A stretch of DNA of 38,649 nt from an uncultured Lachnoclostridium sp. (GTDB taxonomy: Bacteria; Bacillota; Clostridia; Lachnospirales; Lachnospiraceae): positions 1 to 38,649 of the forward strand of contig CAMWXG010000007.1 of assembly GCA_947178155.1 (NCBI GenBank). The letters run 5' to 3'. Both the position numbers and the translations under genes were made by a program. Of this stretch, positions 27,229-37,893 are shown piece after piece. Numbering within the stretch: position 1 is the stretch's first letter; the number at the start of each line of letters is the position of its first letter. Below the pieces are notes generated by a model. The model searched no databases and had not been told where the DNA came from. It saw only the letters and a list, made by a program, of their open reading frames with translations.

Positions 27229-28356
27229 TTATATATGCTCACCCATATGGACAGGTTTGCCGGAATATTGTGATAACATATTGCTATCTACCAAATGACG
27301 GTTATCCATAGTCTTCATTACGTCCTTGATCTTAAACTCTGCCCCTTCTCTTGCATCACCCAGATTGTGCACCTTATTATCCTTAAATGACAATATAAAA
27401 GGCTCCAGCACATTATTCTCATTTGCAGTTATAACAAGCCCCTTATCACCATTTGTAAGCTCAACACATGTTCCCGGCTGCAAAATATTTATACTGGCAA
27501 GAAGTGAATCAACTACGCTCCTGTCATACTCCTTTTCTCTGTCAAGAAGATATCTTACTGCTGCAATCTCAGAAAACGGTTCCTCTTCAAATTTCATTGC
27601 AGTCATGTTGTCATACACATAAGCCACTTTAAGTACCTGTGCACCAATTGGCAAAGAATCCTTGCTAATACCACTGTTTGCTATTGCAGGATGCAATTCA
27701 CGTATAATTGATGTTAAAATCCTTATAATGTCAGTATTAAGATTTTTATCTTTATTGAACATCTGATAAACCGCCAAATGATAAGTATTTATCTTCTTCT
27801 CATCCTCTGGTGTCAGTTCTTCTTTGTTCTTATTCCTGATATTTGGAGGAATAAGAAGTGTCCCTGTATCATGTAACAATGCAGCCACCACCACATCAAG
27901 CTGACGTTTAAAATCCATCTTAAGCTTGTATGTCATCATAGCACACAATATAGCAACATTCAGAGAATGCTTATATACATAGTCCTCTCTGCTTCTTATA
28001 CTTTGTATAAAATTAATCTTTCTGTGAAGTGAACCATAGTTTTTTAAAATCTTATTCGCAAATTGATAAAGTTCTTTTGCCTCTTTTTGTTTGCTGACTG
28101 CATCCAGAATATCCTTTATCGTAAATACCGACATAGCCTGAAATCTCTCAAACTCTATATCATCCTCTGTCATAGGCGGAAGTGGTTCCGCCGACTCTAA
28201 GATATATACTCCTATAAGCCCGAAATTCTGAATACTGACTATACCCTGACTTGTAAGCTTAGAATTTCTGTCATAGAGCATAACCCCACTCCTGTTATAT
28301 ATGGGTTTGGCCAGTCTCATACCTGTTTTAAGGTCATCAGATTTAATAAATAACAT
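27229..28356 (-). CDS. HD-GYP-like protein with degenerate GYP region
   Basis: The 375-residue cytosolic protein has an N-terminal domain of about 110 residues (LKTGMRLAKPIYNRSGVML, as in many HD-GYP proteins of Clostridia), then an HD domain: H130 (YVYKHSLNVA), the HD pair H162-D163 in LLHDTGTLLIPP, and H193. The usual HHE...DGxGYP segment is replaced by RELHPAIANSGISKDSLP, so the GYP signature is missing. The final part (CVELTNGDKGLVI) is a small beta domain. Canonical HD-GYP enzymes hydrolyse cyclic-di-GMP; activity here is doubtful. It sits between hprK and pth. Confidence 0.85.
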   Translation of the reverse strand: MLFIKSDDLKTGMRLAKPIYNRSGVMLYDRNSKLTSQGIVSIQNFGLIGVYILESAEPLPPMTEDDIEFERFQAMSVFTIKDILDAVSKQKEAKELYQFANKILKNYGSLHRKINFIQSIRSREDYVYKHSLNVAILCAMMTYKLKMDFKRQLDVVVAALLHDTGTLLIPPNIRNKNKEELTPEDEKKINTYHLAVYQMFNKDKNLNTDIIRILTSIIRELHPAIANSGISKDSLPIGAQVLKVAYVYDNMTAMKFEEEPFSEIAAVRYLLDREKEYDRSVVDSLLASINILQPGTCVELTNGDKGLVITANENNVLEPFILSFKDNKVHNLGDAREGAEFKIKDVMKTMDNRHLVDSNMLSQYSGKPVHMGEHI

Positions 28357-28400
28357 ATTTTAGCCTCCGTTATAATGCACATATATTGCACATTCCTGAA

Positions 28401-29363
28401 TTATGGGTTTTTACGTTTTTCCGCAATATTATTAGTTACACGATTATAAAGTTCAAGCGCCGCATTATATCCCATCTTCTTCTGTCTGTGATTAACGGCT
28501 GCAGATTCACAAATTACTGCAAGATTTCTGCCCGGCCTTATTGGAATAGAATGACAAACCACTTTATTACCAAGAAATTCAATATACTGCTCTTCAAGCC
28601 CAAGTCTATCATATTCCTGATCTTTATTAAACTCTTCAAGCTTAATTACAAGGTCTATCTCCTGCTCATCTTTTACACTTTCAACACCAAAAAGAGAGCG
28701 GGCATCAACAATTCCTATACCGCGAAGTTCAATAAAATGCTTAGTAGTTGCCGGAGCACAGCCAATAAGAGACTTATCACTAACTCTTTTTATCTCTACA
28801 ACATCATCTGAAACAAGTCTGTGCCCTCTATGTATGAGCTCTAGTGCAACTTCTGACTTACCAATACCGCTCTCGCCCATAATTAAAATTCCTTCACCAT
28901 ATATATCTACAAGTACACCATGTATTGTGCATCTTGGTGCAAGTTCTGAATTAAGCCAACGTATAACCTCTGCCATAAAAGGTGATGTAGCTTTCTTGCT
29001 TCTTAAAATTGGCACCTGATATTTATTAGCAAGTGCAACGATTTCATCTTCAAGCCATATTTCACGACAATATACAATGCATGGAGGCTTAGGCGATTCG
29101 TCACTGCCCGCCATGATTTTCTCCAACATCATTATACTGTGTTCCATTCCTCTTTTCTGCATGTATGTGTGCTCAACATGCCCAATAATCTGTATGCGAC
29201 TTGAATCAAAATAATCAAAATAACCTGCAAGCTGCAGTGCCGGACGATTTACTTCATTTTGTGTGATTAACACATTTCCTATGTTTACCTCCGGTGTACA
29301 ATTCTCCAAATCAAACTGCTCAATAAGTTCTTTTAATGGTACACTATATGCTCCATTCTGCAT
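28401..29363 (-). CDS. hprK: HPr kinase/phosphorylase
   Basis: HprK phosphorylates and dephosphorylates Ser46 of HPr, the key step of carbon catabolite control in Firmicutes. From ATG 29363 (GGAGGAG 4-7 bases upstream) it has 320 residues; the open frame to 29399 adds 12 unlikely residues. The Walker A GESGIGKS is at 163-170, with the N-terminal HprK domain before it and the conserved LRGIGIVDARSLFG and SIPIRPGRNLAVICE after it. It lies 71 bases after uvrC. It implies HPr/CcpA regulation of genes such as glgP and pfkA, but no clear cre site was identified. Confidence 0.97.
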   Translation of the reverse strand: MQNGAYSVPLKELIEQFDLENCTPEVNIGNVLITQNEVNRPALQLAGYFDYFDSSRIQIIGHVEHTYMQKRGMEHSIMMLEKIMAGSDESPKPPCIVYCREIWLEDEIVALANKYQVPILRSKKATSPFMAEVIRWLNSELAPRCTIHGVLVDIYGEGILIMGESGIGKSEVALELIHRGHRLVSDDVVEIKRVSDKSLIGCAPATTKHFIELRGIGIVDARSLFGVESVKDEQEIDLVIKLEEFNKDQEYDRLGLEEQYIEFLGNKVVCHSIPIRPGRNLAVICESAAVNHRQKKMGYNAALELYNRVTNNIAEKRKNP

Positions 29364-29434
29364 AATCTCCTCCTTTTCTGCCTGCTTTATATACGGCATT
29401 ATACACTATTGTTAATATTATTTTCAAGTTTCTG

Positions 29435-31303
29435 CTATGCATCATCAGAATGAAAAAATTTATATACATTCAATGCTACATTTTCATTCATGCTTTCAAC
29501 CTCTGCAAGCTCATCTACAGATGCATTTCTTACAGCTTCTATAGACTGAAAATGTCTCATAAGTGCCTTTCTCCTTCGTTCTCCTATTCCGTTTATATCA
29601 TCAAGTATTGATTTAACCTGCTCTTTACTGCGCAATGAACGATGATATTCTATTGCAAACCTGTGAACCTCATCTTGTATTCTTGTCATAAGATGAAATC
29701 CTTCGCTGTCTACCTTTACAGGCAGCTCATGCTCTTCAAAAAAAAGTCCTCTCGTTCTATGCCTGTCATCTTTTACCATACCACATACAGGAATATCAAT
29801 TCCAAGCTCATCAAGCACTTGCAGCGCCACATGCACCTGGCCAACACCACCATCCATCATAATAAGGTCAGGAAAATTTGTAAAACTTCCCATTTCTTTA
29901 TCAAAACCTTTTTTTTCAAGTGTTTCTTTTTCCGCCAGACCATGCCTGAAGCGCCTTGTCAAAACCTCATACATACTTGCATAATCATCAGGTCCTTTTA
30001 CAGTTTTAAGTTTAAACTTCCTATAGTCACTTTTTTTTGGTTTACCATCCTCAAATACAACCATAGAACCTACTGCCTGAAACCCGCTAATATTTGAAAT
30101 ATCATATGATTCAACACGTGATACACCACTTATTCCAAGCCATGAACAAATCTCTCTCATTGCACCAAAAGTTCGTTCTTCCTCACGCTTAATCCTTTCC
30201 ATATCCTGAGTAAGCACAAGAGCAGCATTTTTATGTGCAAGCTCTACAAGGCGTTCCTTCTGTCCTTTTTTAGGTACAACTATATGCACCCTGCTCCCTT
30301 TTTTCTCTGTAAGCCACTTCTCTATAATTGCAAAATCTTCTATGTTATATTCTATCATGACTTCACGAGGAATAAAAGGAGTTCCTGAATAAAATTGTTT
30401 AATAAAATCCTGCAAAATATTTTCTTTGCTCTCACCTGTTGTACCATTAAGATGAAAATGATCCCTTCCAATAAGCTTGCCATCACGTACAAAAAACACC
30501 TGAACCACTGCTTCATCAAGAGTGCTTGCCAAAGCTATAATATCTCTGTCCTCACCTTTAAAATCAGTAACCTTCTGCTGTTCAGATATCTTTTTAACAC
30601 TATTAATAAGGTCACGCCAGCCCGCTGCTTCCTCAAATGCCATAGATTTTGAAGCATTAAACATCTTTTCTGTAAGATAGGAAATCACCTCATCGTAATT
30701 CCCTTCTATAAGCTTTAGCGCCTTTTTAAAATTCTCCTGATACTCCTCTTTTGATATTTTTCCCTGACAAGGTGCATCACACTGACCTATATGATAATTT
30801 AAACATGGTCTTTCTTTTCCTATATCTCTTGGCAGTATCCTTCTACATGTCCTTACCTTATATATCTTATGCGCAAGATCAAGAGTGTCCCTTGCAGCAC
30901 TTGAACTTGTAAATGGGCCAAAATATCTGCATTTATCCCTGCTTTGCTGTCTTGAATATATAAGACGTGGAAAATCCTCAAAGACAGTAGCTTTAATAAA
31001 AGGATATGTCTTATCATCTTTAAGCATCGTATTATACTTAGGTCTGTGTTCTTTTATAAGGTTATTTTCAAGCACAAGAGCTTCAACCTCTGAGTCAGTT
31101 ATTATATACTCAAAATAATCAATCTGTGATATCATGCGCTCTATCTTTGCTGATACATTACGGCTAGTCTGAAAATACTGTCTGACACGATTCTTTAAAC
31201 TGACTGCTTTTCCTACATATATTATGGCATCAGTCTTATCATGCATTAGATAAACACCAGGCTTTGACGGCAGTTTCTTTAACTCCTCATCAAGGTCAAA
31301 CAT
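29435..31303 (-). CDS. uvrC: excinuclease ABC subunit UvrC
   Basis: UvrC makes both incisions in nucleotide excision repair. The 622-residue protein has an N-terminal GIY-YIG nuclease ([20 protein letters not shown]), a central UVR domain, the RNase-H-like C-terminal nuclease ([34 protein letters not shown]) and a terminal helix-hairpin-helix ([17 protein letters not shown]). Start ATG 31303 has GGAGG 5 bases upstream. It follows ftsH by 29 bases, and mfd lies further down the same cluster, so two arms of excision repair may share a transcript. Confidence 0.98.
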   Translation of the reverse strand: MFDLDEELKKLPSKPGVYLMHDKTDAIIYVGKAVSLKNRVRQYFQTSRNVSAKIERMISQIDYFEYIITDSEVEALVLENNLIKEHRPKYNTMLKDDKTYPFIKATVFEDFPRLIYSRQQSRDKCRYFGPFTSSSAARDTLDLAHKIYKVRTCRRILPRDIGKERPCLNYHIGQCDAPCQGKISKEEYQENFKKALKLIEGNYDEVISYLTEKMFNASKSMAFEEAAGWRDLINSVKKISEQQKVTDFKGEDRDIIALASTLDEAVVQVFFVRDGKLIGRDHFHLNGTTGESKENILQDFIKQFYSGTPFIPREVMIEYNIEDFAIIEKWLTEKKGSRVHIVVPKKGQKERLVELAHKNAALVLTQDMERIKREEERTFGAMREICSWLGISGVSRVESYDISNISGFQAVGSMVVFEDGKPKKSDYRKFKLKTVKGPDDYASMYEVLTRRFRHGLAEKETLEKKGFDKEMGSFTNFPDLIMMDGGVGQVHVALQVLDELGIDIPVCGMVKDDRHRTRGLFFEEHELPVKVDSEGFHLMTRIQDEVHRFAIEYHRSLRSKEQVKSILDDINGIGERRRKALMRHFQSIEAVRNASVDELAEVESMNENVALNVYKFFHSDDA

Positions 31304-31332
31304 AACTACCTCCGTCCATACATGCTTCAGTA

Positions 31333-34206
31333 TTAAAATTTTTCCATATCATCTGAAATATCCTCTTCTGATTCTGCTGCCTTCTTTTCTATAATATTAT
31401 TTTCATTATCAATATCTTCTCTATCTTTTACTTCATCAGCCTGCATTTCTTTGTCTTGCCATACATTTTCCTGCATATCTTTGTTTTGTTCGATTACACT
31501 TTTACCTTCTTTATTTTTATCGTCTTTTTCTGTCATAAACTTATTGATAACATTTACAATTCCATCTTCATCATTTGAAAGTGTAACATAGTCAGCAAGT
31601 TCCTTTACTTCCTGCTGTGAATTTCCCATAGCAACACCCATGCCTGCAAACTTAAGCATTGGCATATCATTGTAACTGTCACCTATACATATAACTTTAT
31701 TGCGTTGTATATCAAGATGCTTTGCAAGTTTTTCAACTGCAGTACCTTTATCGACATATTTTGGAAGAAGCTCCACAAAATACGGATCAGAACGGAATAT
31801 ATTCAACCTGTCACCAAATTGCTTATCCATAAGCTTCTGAACTTCTGTCATCTCCTCTGGCTCACCACTTAAAACAAACTTATTAAATGGAAAATCAACA
31901 GCCTTGACAAAATCATTTGCTTCACGAATTGCAACATCACATGCAGCCGCATCTCTTCTTAAATATTCATTTATACCATTGCCTGATATCATTTCTTTAT
32001 TCCTGTCATTATAAACCGCGACACTTACCTTTGCACGCTTTGCAGCCTCATAAACAGGCTTTATCATATAAGGTGGTATAATCTGGTTATATATACACTC
32101 ACCTGTCTTGCAATTTACAACAGTAGTACCATTATATGCTATCACATATCCACCAAACTTTTCAAGAGCTATTGCTGATGCAGTTTTCCTTATACCTGCT
32201 ATAGAGCGTCCTGAAGCTATTGCCACTGTCTTCCCCCGTGCCTGCAGACCAATAATGGCATCTTTCGTAGTTTCTGAAATCTGTCTGTCAGATCCAGTAA
32301 GTGTACCATCTACATCAAGTACAAGCACATCATAGTTATCACCTTCAGGCTCCTCAATTCCTTTAACTTTACGGAATATCTTCATAAATTCCTTACCTGT
32401 AATAGTCTCATGTTCAATAAGAAACTCTGCAAGCTTATCAAGCGCCTCTCTGTCTCCTGAAAGAAGTTTTTCTGCTCGCTCATAACATTCCTTAAGAATC
32501 TTCATCACTTCTTTGTCTATCTCAGCTTCTGTAGAATCACCACAGTTTAAAACAGTACGTCCATCAAGATATTTACTCTCTACAGACTCCAAGCCTATCA
32601 TTCCAAATTTCTCTGTCATACCATACTGTGTTACCATAGATCTTGCAAGCGAAGTTGCCTTTTCAATATCATTAGACGCACCAGTTGTTATCGAATCAAA
32701 AACAATCTTCTCTGCTGCACGTCCTCCAAAAAGGGTGATTATACGTGTAAGTATCTCCTCCTTGCTCATAAGATACTTCTCTTCCTCTGGAACCTGCATA
32801 ACATATCCAAGAGAACCCATTGTTCTTGGTACTATAGTAATCTTTTGTACTGGTTCTGAATTTTTTTGAAGCGCAGCAACAAGTGCATGACCGATTTCAT
32901 GATATGATACTATCCTTTTCTCTTCCTTGCCAAGTATCCTGTCTTTCTTTTCCTTACCTGCTATAACCACCTCTACTGCCTCAAATAAATCCGACTGGCT
33001 TACTGCTTTTCTTCCTGCACGTACTGCCATTATCGCAGCCTCATTAATCATATTAGCAAGGTCTGAACCAACAGCACCACTTGTAGCAAGAGCTATCGCA
33101 TCAAAATCAACAGAATCATCCATAAGAACATCTTTAGCATGTACCTTTAATATATCAACTCTGCCCTTAAGGTCAGGCTTCTCAACTATTATACGCCTGT
33201 CGAAACGTCCCGGACGCAGAAGAGCCTTGTCAAGAACTTCTGGTCTGTTAGTCGCTCCCAGTATTACAAGTCCTTTTGATGTATCAAAACCATCCATCTC
33301 TGAAAGAAGCTGATTAAGTGTCTGCTCACGCTCATCATTACCGCCTCCATACTGTGAATCACGACTTTTACCTATTGCATCAATCTCATCAATAAAAATT
33401 ATACATGGTGCCATTGATTGTGCCTGTTTAAACAAATCCCTTACCCTTGAAGCTCCTACACCTACAAACATCTCTACAAAATCCGAACCTGACAGTGAGA
33501 AAAACGGAACACCAGCTTCACCTGCTACCGCTTTTGCAAGAAGTGTCTTACCAGTACCAGGAGGTCCAACAAGCAGCGCTCCCTTTGGAAGCTTTGCACC
33601 TATGTCTGCATATTTCTGTGGATTGTGGAGAAAATCTACAAGCTCATTTAAGGACTCCATCGCTTCCTCTTGCCCTGCTACATTTTTAAAAGTAACACCT
33701 GTTTCCTTTTGAACATACATCTTGGCTGTACTCTTGCCTACGCCCATCATTCCTCCAGAGCCTTTAGTCATCATTCTAAATATCAAAAACAACCCGCCCC
33801 ATAAAAGCAATATAGGAAACAATGTAGTCAGCACCATATACAAGATACTTGATGAACTGCTTGCCAACTTCTTTGAAAACTCTACACCTGATGAACTAAG
33901 GCGCTCCACAAGATTATAATCCATTGATATTATACCAGTATAATAAGTAATCTCATAAAGAGTGCTGCCCTGCGCTCTTGGCGTAATTTCAATTCTGTCA
34001 GAATCAAGAACTACTGACTCCACCATACCATCATTAAGCATTTTAATAAACTGATCATATGTTATTTCTTTATTAGATGCCTTCTCCACCTGATTATTCA
34101 TAAAAGAAAAAATCAAAAACATTCCAAGAGCTGCAACAAGACATATTATAATACTTCTCCTATTCTGATTCTTTCCGGAATCCGGCTTATTACTATTATT
34201 TTCCAA
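31333..34206 (-). CDS. ftsH: FtsH metalloprotease fused to a Cof-type HAD phosphatase
   Basis: One uninterrupted 957-codon frame. Residues 1-615 are complete FtsH: membrane helices at about 18-36 and 121-144, Walker A GPPGTGKT (214-221), Walker B FIDEIDA (271-277), second region of homology near 320-340, and zinc motif HEIGH (H436, E437, H440). Residues about 627-892 are a complete HAD-IIB/Cof domain: DVDGT (D631, D633), IASGRS, a lysine in [11 protein letters not shown], and [10 protein letters not shown] (842-851). An acidic tail of about 65 residues follows. The start is TTG 34206, with GGAGG 7 bases upstream. FtsH degrades membrane and misfolded proteins; the tethered phosphatase substrate is unknown. 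Confidence 0.93.
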   Translation of the reverse strand: MENNSNKPDSGKNQNRRSIIICLVAALGMFLIFSFMNNQVEKASNKEITYDQFIKMLNDGMVESVVLDSDRIEITPRAQGSTLYEITYYTGIISMDYNLVERLSSSGVEFSKKLASSSSSILYMVLTTLFPILLLWGGLFLIFRMMTKGSGGMMGVGKSTAKMYVQKETGVTFKNVAGQEEAMESLNELVDFLHNPQKYADIGAKLPKGALLVGPPGTGKTLLAKAVAGEAGVPFFSLSGSDFVEMFVGVGASRVRDLFKQAQSMAPCIIFIDEIDAIGKSRDSQYGGGNDEREQTLNQLLSEMDGFDTSKGLVILGATNRPEVLDKALLRPGRFDRRIIVEKPDLKGRVDILKVHAKDVLMDDSVDFDAIALATSGAVGSDLANMINEAAIMAVRAGRKAVSQSDLFEAVEVVIAGKEKKDRILGKEEKRIVSYHEIGHALVAALQKNSEPVQKITIVPRTMGSLGYVMQVPEEEKYLMSKEEILTRIITLFGGRAAEKIVFDSITTGASNDIEKATSLARSMVTQYGMTEKFGMIGLESVESKYLDGRTVLNCGDSTEAEIDKEVMKILKECYERAEKLLSGDREALDKLAEFLIEHETITGKEFMKIFRKVKGIEEPEGDNYDVLVLDVDGTLTGSDRQISETTKDAIIGLQARGKTVAIASGRSIAGIRKTASAIALEKFGGYVIAYNGTTVVNCKTGECIYNQIIPPYMIKPVYEAAKRAKVSVAVYNDRNKEMISGNGINEYLRRDAAACDVAIREANDFVKAVDFPFNKFVLSGEPEEMTEVQKLMDKQFGDRLNIFRSDPYFVELLPKYVDKGTAVEKLAKHLDIQRNKVICIGDSYNDMPMLKFAGMGVAMGNSQQEVKELADYVTLSNDEDGIVNVINKFMTEKDDKNKEGKSVIEQNKDMQENVWQDKEMQADEVKDREDIDNENNIIEKKAAESEEDISDDMEKF

Positions 34207-34281
34207 TACTGTGCCTCCTTCGTTTCTTCCTTACTCGGAAGTTTATATGTTGTTACTATAAAATAGTAATTATACTTTCCC

Positions 34282-34310
34282 ATTATAAGACTAGAATGCG
34301 CATAAATCAA
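34282..34310 (-). promoter_or_regulatory. promoter of the ftsH cluster
   Basis: Minus-strand TTGATT (34305-34310) and TATAAT (34282-34287) are 17 bases apart, giving a leader of about 70 nt before the TTG start. Confidence 0.7.
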
Positions 34311-34403
34311 TATATTATAATGTGAATAAATCCTGAAATTTATAATTTTTTTGTTTTTTATATTTATTACATATAATTTCCATGTTACGATTCAGTCCTC
34401 ATA

Positions 34404-34557
34404 GTTACTGTTCACTTCATTACCAGTAACAAGCAGTGCTGAAAACACTGAATGCACACATTTTGCCAAAATCGTGCAAAATGGCACTGCAAAACTCGTA
34501 CTTTTGGCAAAAATCATGCCAAAAATCCTCGAATTTGGCATGGGTGTGAAAAGTAAC
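34404..34557 (+). repeat. MITE-like repeat element, copy C, with terminal inverted repeats
   Basis: The 27-bp core (34404-34430) is followed by sequence shared with copy A up to about 34480. The right end, GTGTGAAAAGTAAC (34544-34557), is the inverted complement of the left end GTTACTGTTCAC with one mismatch, so the unit has terminal inverted repeats. The interior has nested inverted repeats around TTTGCCAAAA and TTTTGGCAAAA. No coding capacity. Confidence 0.65.
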
Positions 34558-34596
34558 GCCATACACTATATTTACAAAATTTTCTGAAAAAAAGCA

Positions 34597-34626
34597 TTGA
34601 ATACCCATATTAATATGAGTTATAAT
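34597..34626 (+). promoter_or_regulatory. promoter of pyrG
   Basis: TTGAAT (34597-34602) and TATAAT (34621-34626) are 18 bases apart. The predicted start near 34633 has no GGG run, so the Bacillus-type reiterative G-addition control of pyrG is not evident. Confidence 0.6.
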
Positions 34627-34671
34627 AAAAAAATATTGTGCAAAGAGAGCTTTACAAGGAGGATAAATTAA

Positions 34672-36291
34672 ATGGCAGTCAAATATGTATTTGTTACCGG
34701 AGGCGTAGTATCCGGACTTGGCAAGGGGATTACCGCAGCTTCTCTTGGAAGGTTGCTTAAAATGCGGGGTTACAGCGTTACAATGCAAAAATTCGATCCA
34801 TATATCAATATTGATCCGGGTACAATGAATCCTGTTCAACATGGAGAGGTATTTGTTACAGACGATGGTGCTGAAACAGACCTTGATTTGGGACATTACG
34901 AACGCTTTATTGATGAAAGCCTTACAAAACAATCAAATGTTACAACAGGCAAAGTATATTGGTCAGTATTAAACAAAGAACGCCGTGGAGATTATGGCGG
35001 AGGAACTGTTCAGGTTATTCCTCATATAACCAACGAAATAAAAAGCCGCTTTTACCGCAATGATGGCTGCAAAGATACCCAGATTGCCATAATTGAAGTA
35101 GGTGGAACAGTAGGCGATATCGAAAGCCAGCCTTTTCTTGAGTCAATACGCCAGTTTCAACATGATATAGGACATGAAAACGCAATCCTTATACATGTAA
35201 CTCTTATACCATATCTACATGCATCAGGAGAGATGAAAACAAAACCTACACAGGCAAGTGTAAAAGAACTTCAAGGTATGGGTATACAGCCTGATATAAT
35301 AGTATGCCGTACTGAACGCGAACTTGATACTGGAATAAAGGACAAGATTGCTCTTTTCTGTAATGTACCTACAAAATGTGTACTTCAAAACTTAGATGTA
35401 GAAACACTTTATGAGGCTCCGCTTGCAATGGAAAAAGAACACCTTGCAGATGTAGTATGCGACAAGCTCTGCCTTGACTGTCCTGAACCAGACATAACAG
35501 AATGGCAAACTATGGTTGATAATATAAAACATCTTAATAAAGATGTAACTATTGCTCTTGTCGGAAAATACACTTCACTGCATGATGCATATATAAGTGT
35601 TGTAGAAGCACTTAAACATGGCGGTTTAGCTCATAAAAGCAATGTCAATATAAAGTGGATACCATCAGAAGAGCTCAATCTTGACAATGCAAAAGACTTG
35701 CTAAAAAATGTAAGTGGAATACTTGTACCTGGTGGTTTTGGAGACCGAGGCATAGACGGCAAAATATACGCCATACAGTATGCACGTGAAAATAATATTC
35801 CATTTCTTGGTCTTTGCCTTGGTATGCAGCTTGCCATCGTTGAGTTTGCAAGAAATGTTGTTGGCTTTCATGATGCACACAGCATTGAACTTGACCCACA
35901 GACTACACACCCTGTAATACACCTTATGCCAGAACAAGATGGAATTGAAGATATAGGCGGAACTCTTCGCCTTGGCTCTTATCCATGTGTACTTGATAAA
36001 AACTCCAAAGCATATAAATTATATGGTGAAGAAACAATTAACGAAAGGCACAGACATCGCTACGAGGTTAATAATTACTATCGGGATGAACTTATTAAAA
36101 ACGGGCTTTTACTCTCGGGACTTTCACCTGATGGGCGTATAGTGGAAATGTGCGAACTTCCAAATCACCCTTGGTTTGTCGCTACACAAGCACATCCTGA
36201 ATTTAAATCAAGGCCAAACAGACCTCATCCTCTATTTAGAGGATTTATAGATGCTGCACTGCTTTATGCAAAACAATTTCCTATCAATTAA
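34672..36291 (+). CDS. pyrG: CTP synthase
   Basis: CTP synthase aminates UTP to CTP using glutamine and ATP. The 539-residue protein has the N-terminal amidoligase domain ([35 protein letters not shown]) and a C-terminal class I glutamine amidotransferase with C382 in GLCLGMQ and the H508/E510 pair in AQAHPEF. Full length. ATG 34672 follows AAGGAGG with a 9-base gap. It stands alone behind its own promoter, 25 bases before the glycosylhydrolase gene. Confidence 0.98.
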   Translation: MAVKYVFVTGGVVSGLGKGITAASLGRLLKMRGYSVTMQKFDPYINIDPGTMNPVQHGEVFVTDDGAETDLDLGHYERFIDESLTKQSNVTTGKVYWSVLNKERRGDYGGGTVQVIPHITNEIKSRFYRNDGCKDTQIAIIEVGGTVGDIESQPFLESIRQFQHDIGHENAILIHVTLIPYLHASGEMKTKPTQASVKELQGMGIQPDIIVCRTERELDTGIKDKIALFCNVPTKCVLQNLDVETLYEAPLAMEKEHLADVVCDKLCLDCPEPDITEWQTMVDNIKHLNKDVTIALVGKYTSLHDAYISVVEALKHGGLAHKSNVNIKWIPSEELNLDNAKDLLKNVSGILVPGGFGDRGIDGKIYAIQYARENNIPFLGLCLGMQLAIVEFARNVVGFHDAHSIELDPQTTHPVIHLMPEQDGIEDIGGTLRLGSYPCVLDKNSKAYKLYGEETINERHRHRYEVNNYYRDELIKNGLLLSGLSPDGRIVEMCELPNHPWFVATQAHPEFKSRPNRPHPLFRGFIDAALLYAKQFPIN

Positions 36292-36316
36292 ATTAAATTA
36301 AGAAAGGCAGAAACTC

Positions 36317-37738
36317 ATGAATAACCAAAAAGCTATATATATTCATAAAAAATCAATTTATGCTACAATTGCAATACTTATTGGAATCACATGTCTTATC
36401 TATTGCATTTTCGTATATAAAAGCCTAAATCCGGAAGGCACATTAAAAACCGTTTCCGGAGAAATTGCTGACAATGCTTCGGGTATAGACAATGTAACTG
36501 ATGACTCTGCCTCAGGTATTACCGACAACACAGGTGACACTCCTGACACCTCACAGATTTCTGATAGTATTACAGATTTAAGTGCCGAATACACATCTGC
36601 AAAAGAGTCTGATGAACTCAGAGGTGTATGGATTTCATTTTTTGACTATAATATTAAGGGATATACAAAAACATCTTTTACAAACCAAATACGAAAAAGG
36701 TTTAATAACTGCGTAAACAACAATTTCAATACAGTATTTGTACATGTGAGAATGTTTTCTGATGCAATGTATAACTCGGATTATTTCCCATGGTCACAAT
36801 ATTCATCAGGTAAAATTGGCAAAAATCCAGGATTTGATCCTCTGGCAATTATGGTAGAAGAAGCCCATAAACGAAATTTAAAAATACATGCATGGATTAA
36901 CCCTTATCGTATTACTAAAGATACTACAAGAAATTCTGCCCTTGCTAAAAATTCATATGCGTATAAGTGGAGAAATTCAAAATCTCCATCCCTTAGACGA
37001 AATGTACTTAACTATGATGGCAGGCTTTATTTTAACCCTTCTAAACCTGCTGTACGAAACCTTATTACAAATGGTGTAAAAGAGATTGTAAAATTTTATG
37101 ATGTAGATGGAATACATTTCGATGATTACTTTTATCCAAACCTTGGTACATCATACAAAAGTAACTTCGATGCCAAAGAATACAAAACCTATGTAAAAAA
37201 CTGCAAGACAAATGGAAATACGCCATTAAGTATAATAAACTGGCGACGCAATAACGTTTCAAAACTTATAAAGCAGGTATATTCAGCAGTAAAAAAAATT
37301 AATAGTGATTGTATATTTGGCATAAGCCCGGCAGGTCGCATGAGTAATCTTTATTTAAAAAATTCTTACTACTGTGATGTAAAAAAATGGATGGGACAGT
37401 CTGGATATATAGACTATATATGTCCTCAGATATATTGGTCATTTAACCATTCTATATGTCCATATAAAAAGACTCTAAATGAATGGACAAATGTAAAACG
37501 TCATAAAACAGTAAAACTCTATGTAGGTCTTGCCGCATACCGTGCTGGAATAAGCACCAAAGAAGCAAAAGCCATAGGTGATAAAAGCTGGTCAAAGAGC
37601 AATACTATATTAAAGCGAGAAATAACATATGCACGAAATACTGATAATGTAAGCGGATTTATATTCTTTGACTACTCTGATCTGGAAAGAAAATCAGCAC
37701 GAAAAGAAATTAATAATGCAGTTAAACTTTTTAATTAA
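36317..37738 (+). CDS. membrane-anchored GHL10 family glycosylhydrolase
   Basis: The 473-residue protein has one membrane helix (about 14-34), a Ser/Thr/Asp-rich linker (about 45-95), and a DUF187/PF02638 (glycosyl hydrolase-like 10) domain. Its strands include ELRGVWISF, NTVFVHVRMFSDAMY, NLKIHAWINPYRI, DGIHFDDYFYP (264-274) and IDYICPQIYWSF. E. coli DigH of this family cleaves denuded peptidoglycan at the divisome, so a cell-wall role is likely. It follows pyrG by 25 bases and ends before a bidirectional hairpin. Confidence 0.88.
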   Translation: MNNQKAIYIHKKSIYATIAILIGITCLIYCIFVYKSLNPEGTLKTVSGEIADNASGIDNVTDDSASGITDNTGDTPDTSQISDSITDLSAEYTSAKESDELRGVWISFFDYNIKGYTKTSFTNQIRKRFNNCVNNNFNTVFVHVRMFSDAMYNSDYFPWSQYSSGKIGKNPGFDPLAIMVEEAHKRNLKIHAWINPYRITKDTTRNSALAKNSYAYKWRNSKSPSLRRNVLNYDGRLYFNPSKPAVRNLITNGVKEIVKFYDVDGIHFDDYFYPNLGTSYKSNFDAKEYKTYVKNCKTNGNTPLSIINWRRNNVSKLIKQVYSAVKKINSDCIFGISPAGRMSNLYLKNSYYCDVKKWMGQSGYIDYICPQIYWSFNHSICPYKKTLNEWTNVKRHKTVKLYVGLAAYRAGISTKEAKAIGDKSWSKSNTILKREITYARNTDNVSGFIFFDYSDLERKSARKEINNAVKLFN

Positions 37739-37776
37739 ATACATATTCAAATATTCTTATTCTATTTTTTAATTCA

Positions 37777-37810
37777 ATATGGCATATAGATTTATATCTA
37801 TATGCCATAT
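37777..37810. terminator. bidirectional terminator hairpin
   Basis: ATATGGCATATAG (37777-37789) pairs perfectly with CTATATGCCATAT (37798-37810) around an 8-base loop, between two convergent genes, with T-rich flanks. Confidence 0.75.
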
Positions 37811-37893
37811 ACTATTTAATATATTTAACTTTATACAATTTAATTTTCTCATATTCTAAAGTCCTAATATTCTAAATTTTTCCAGAATTAAGT

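Larger units (their letters stand above)
34207..34671. other. spacer between divergent ftsH and pyrG
   Basis: No gene is supported. It holds the ftsH promoter (34282-34310), a 154-bp repeat-derived element (34404-34557) and the pyrG promoter (34597-34626). A minus-strand open frame that runs from here into the start of pyrG is a shadow frame. Confidence 0.7.

Noticed and set aside
29642-30097. 151-codon plus-strand open frame inside uvrC
   Set aside because: It is antisense to conserved uvrC sequence; no ribosome binding site or family motif.
34620-34671. Bacillus-type pyrG attenuator with G addition
   Set aside because: The predicted start region has no GGG initial run and no terminator hairpin with a CCC-type partner was seen.
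34420-34932. 170-codon minus-strand open frame overlapping the start of pyrG
   Set aside because: It runs antisense through the conserved pyrG N-terminus and the repeat element, lacks a ribosome binding site and has no recognisable domain.
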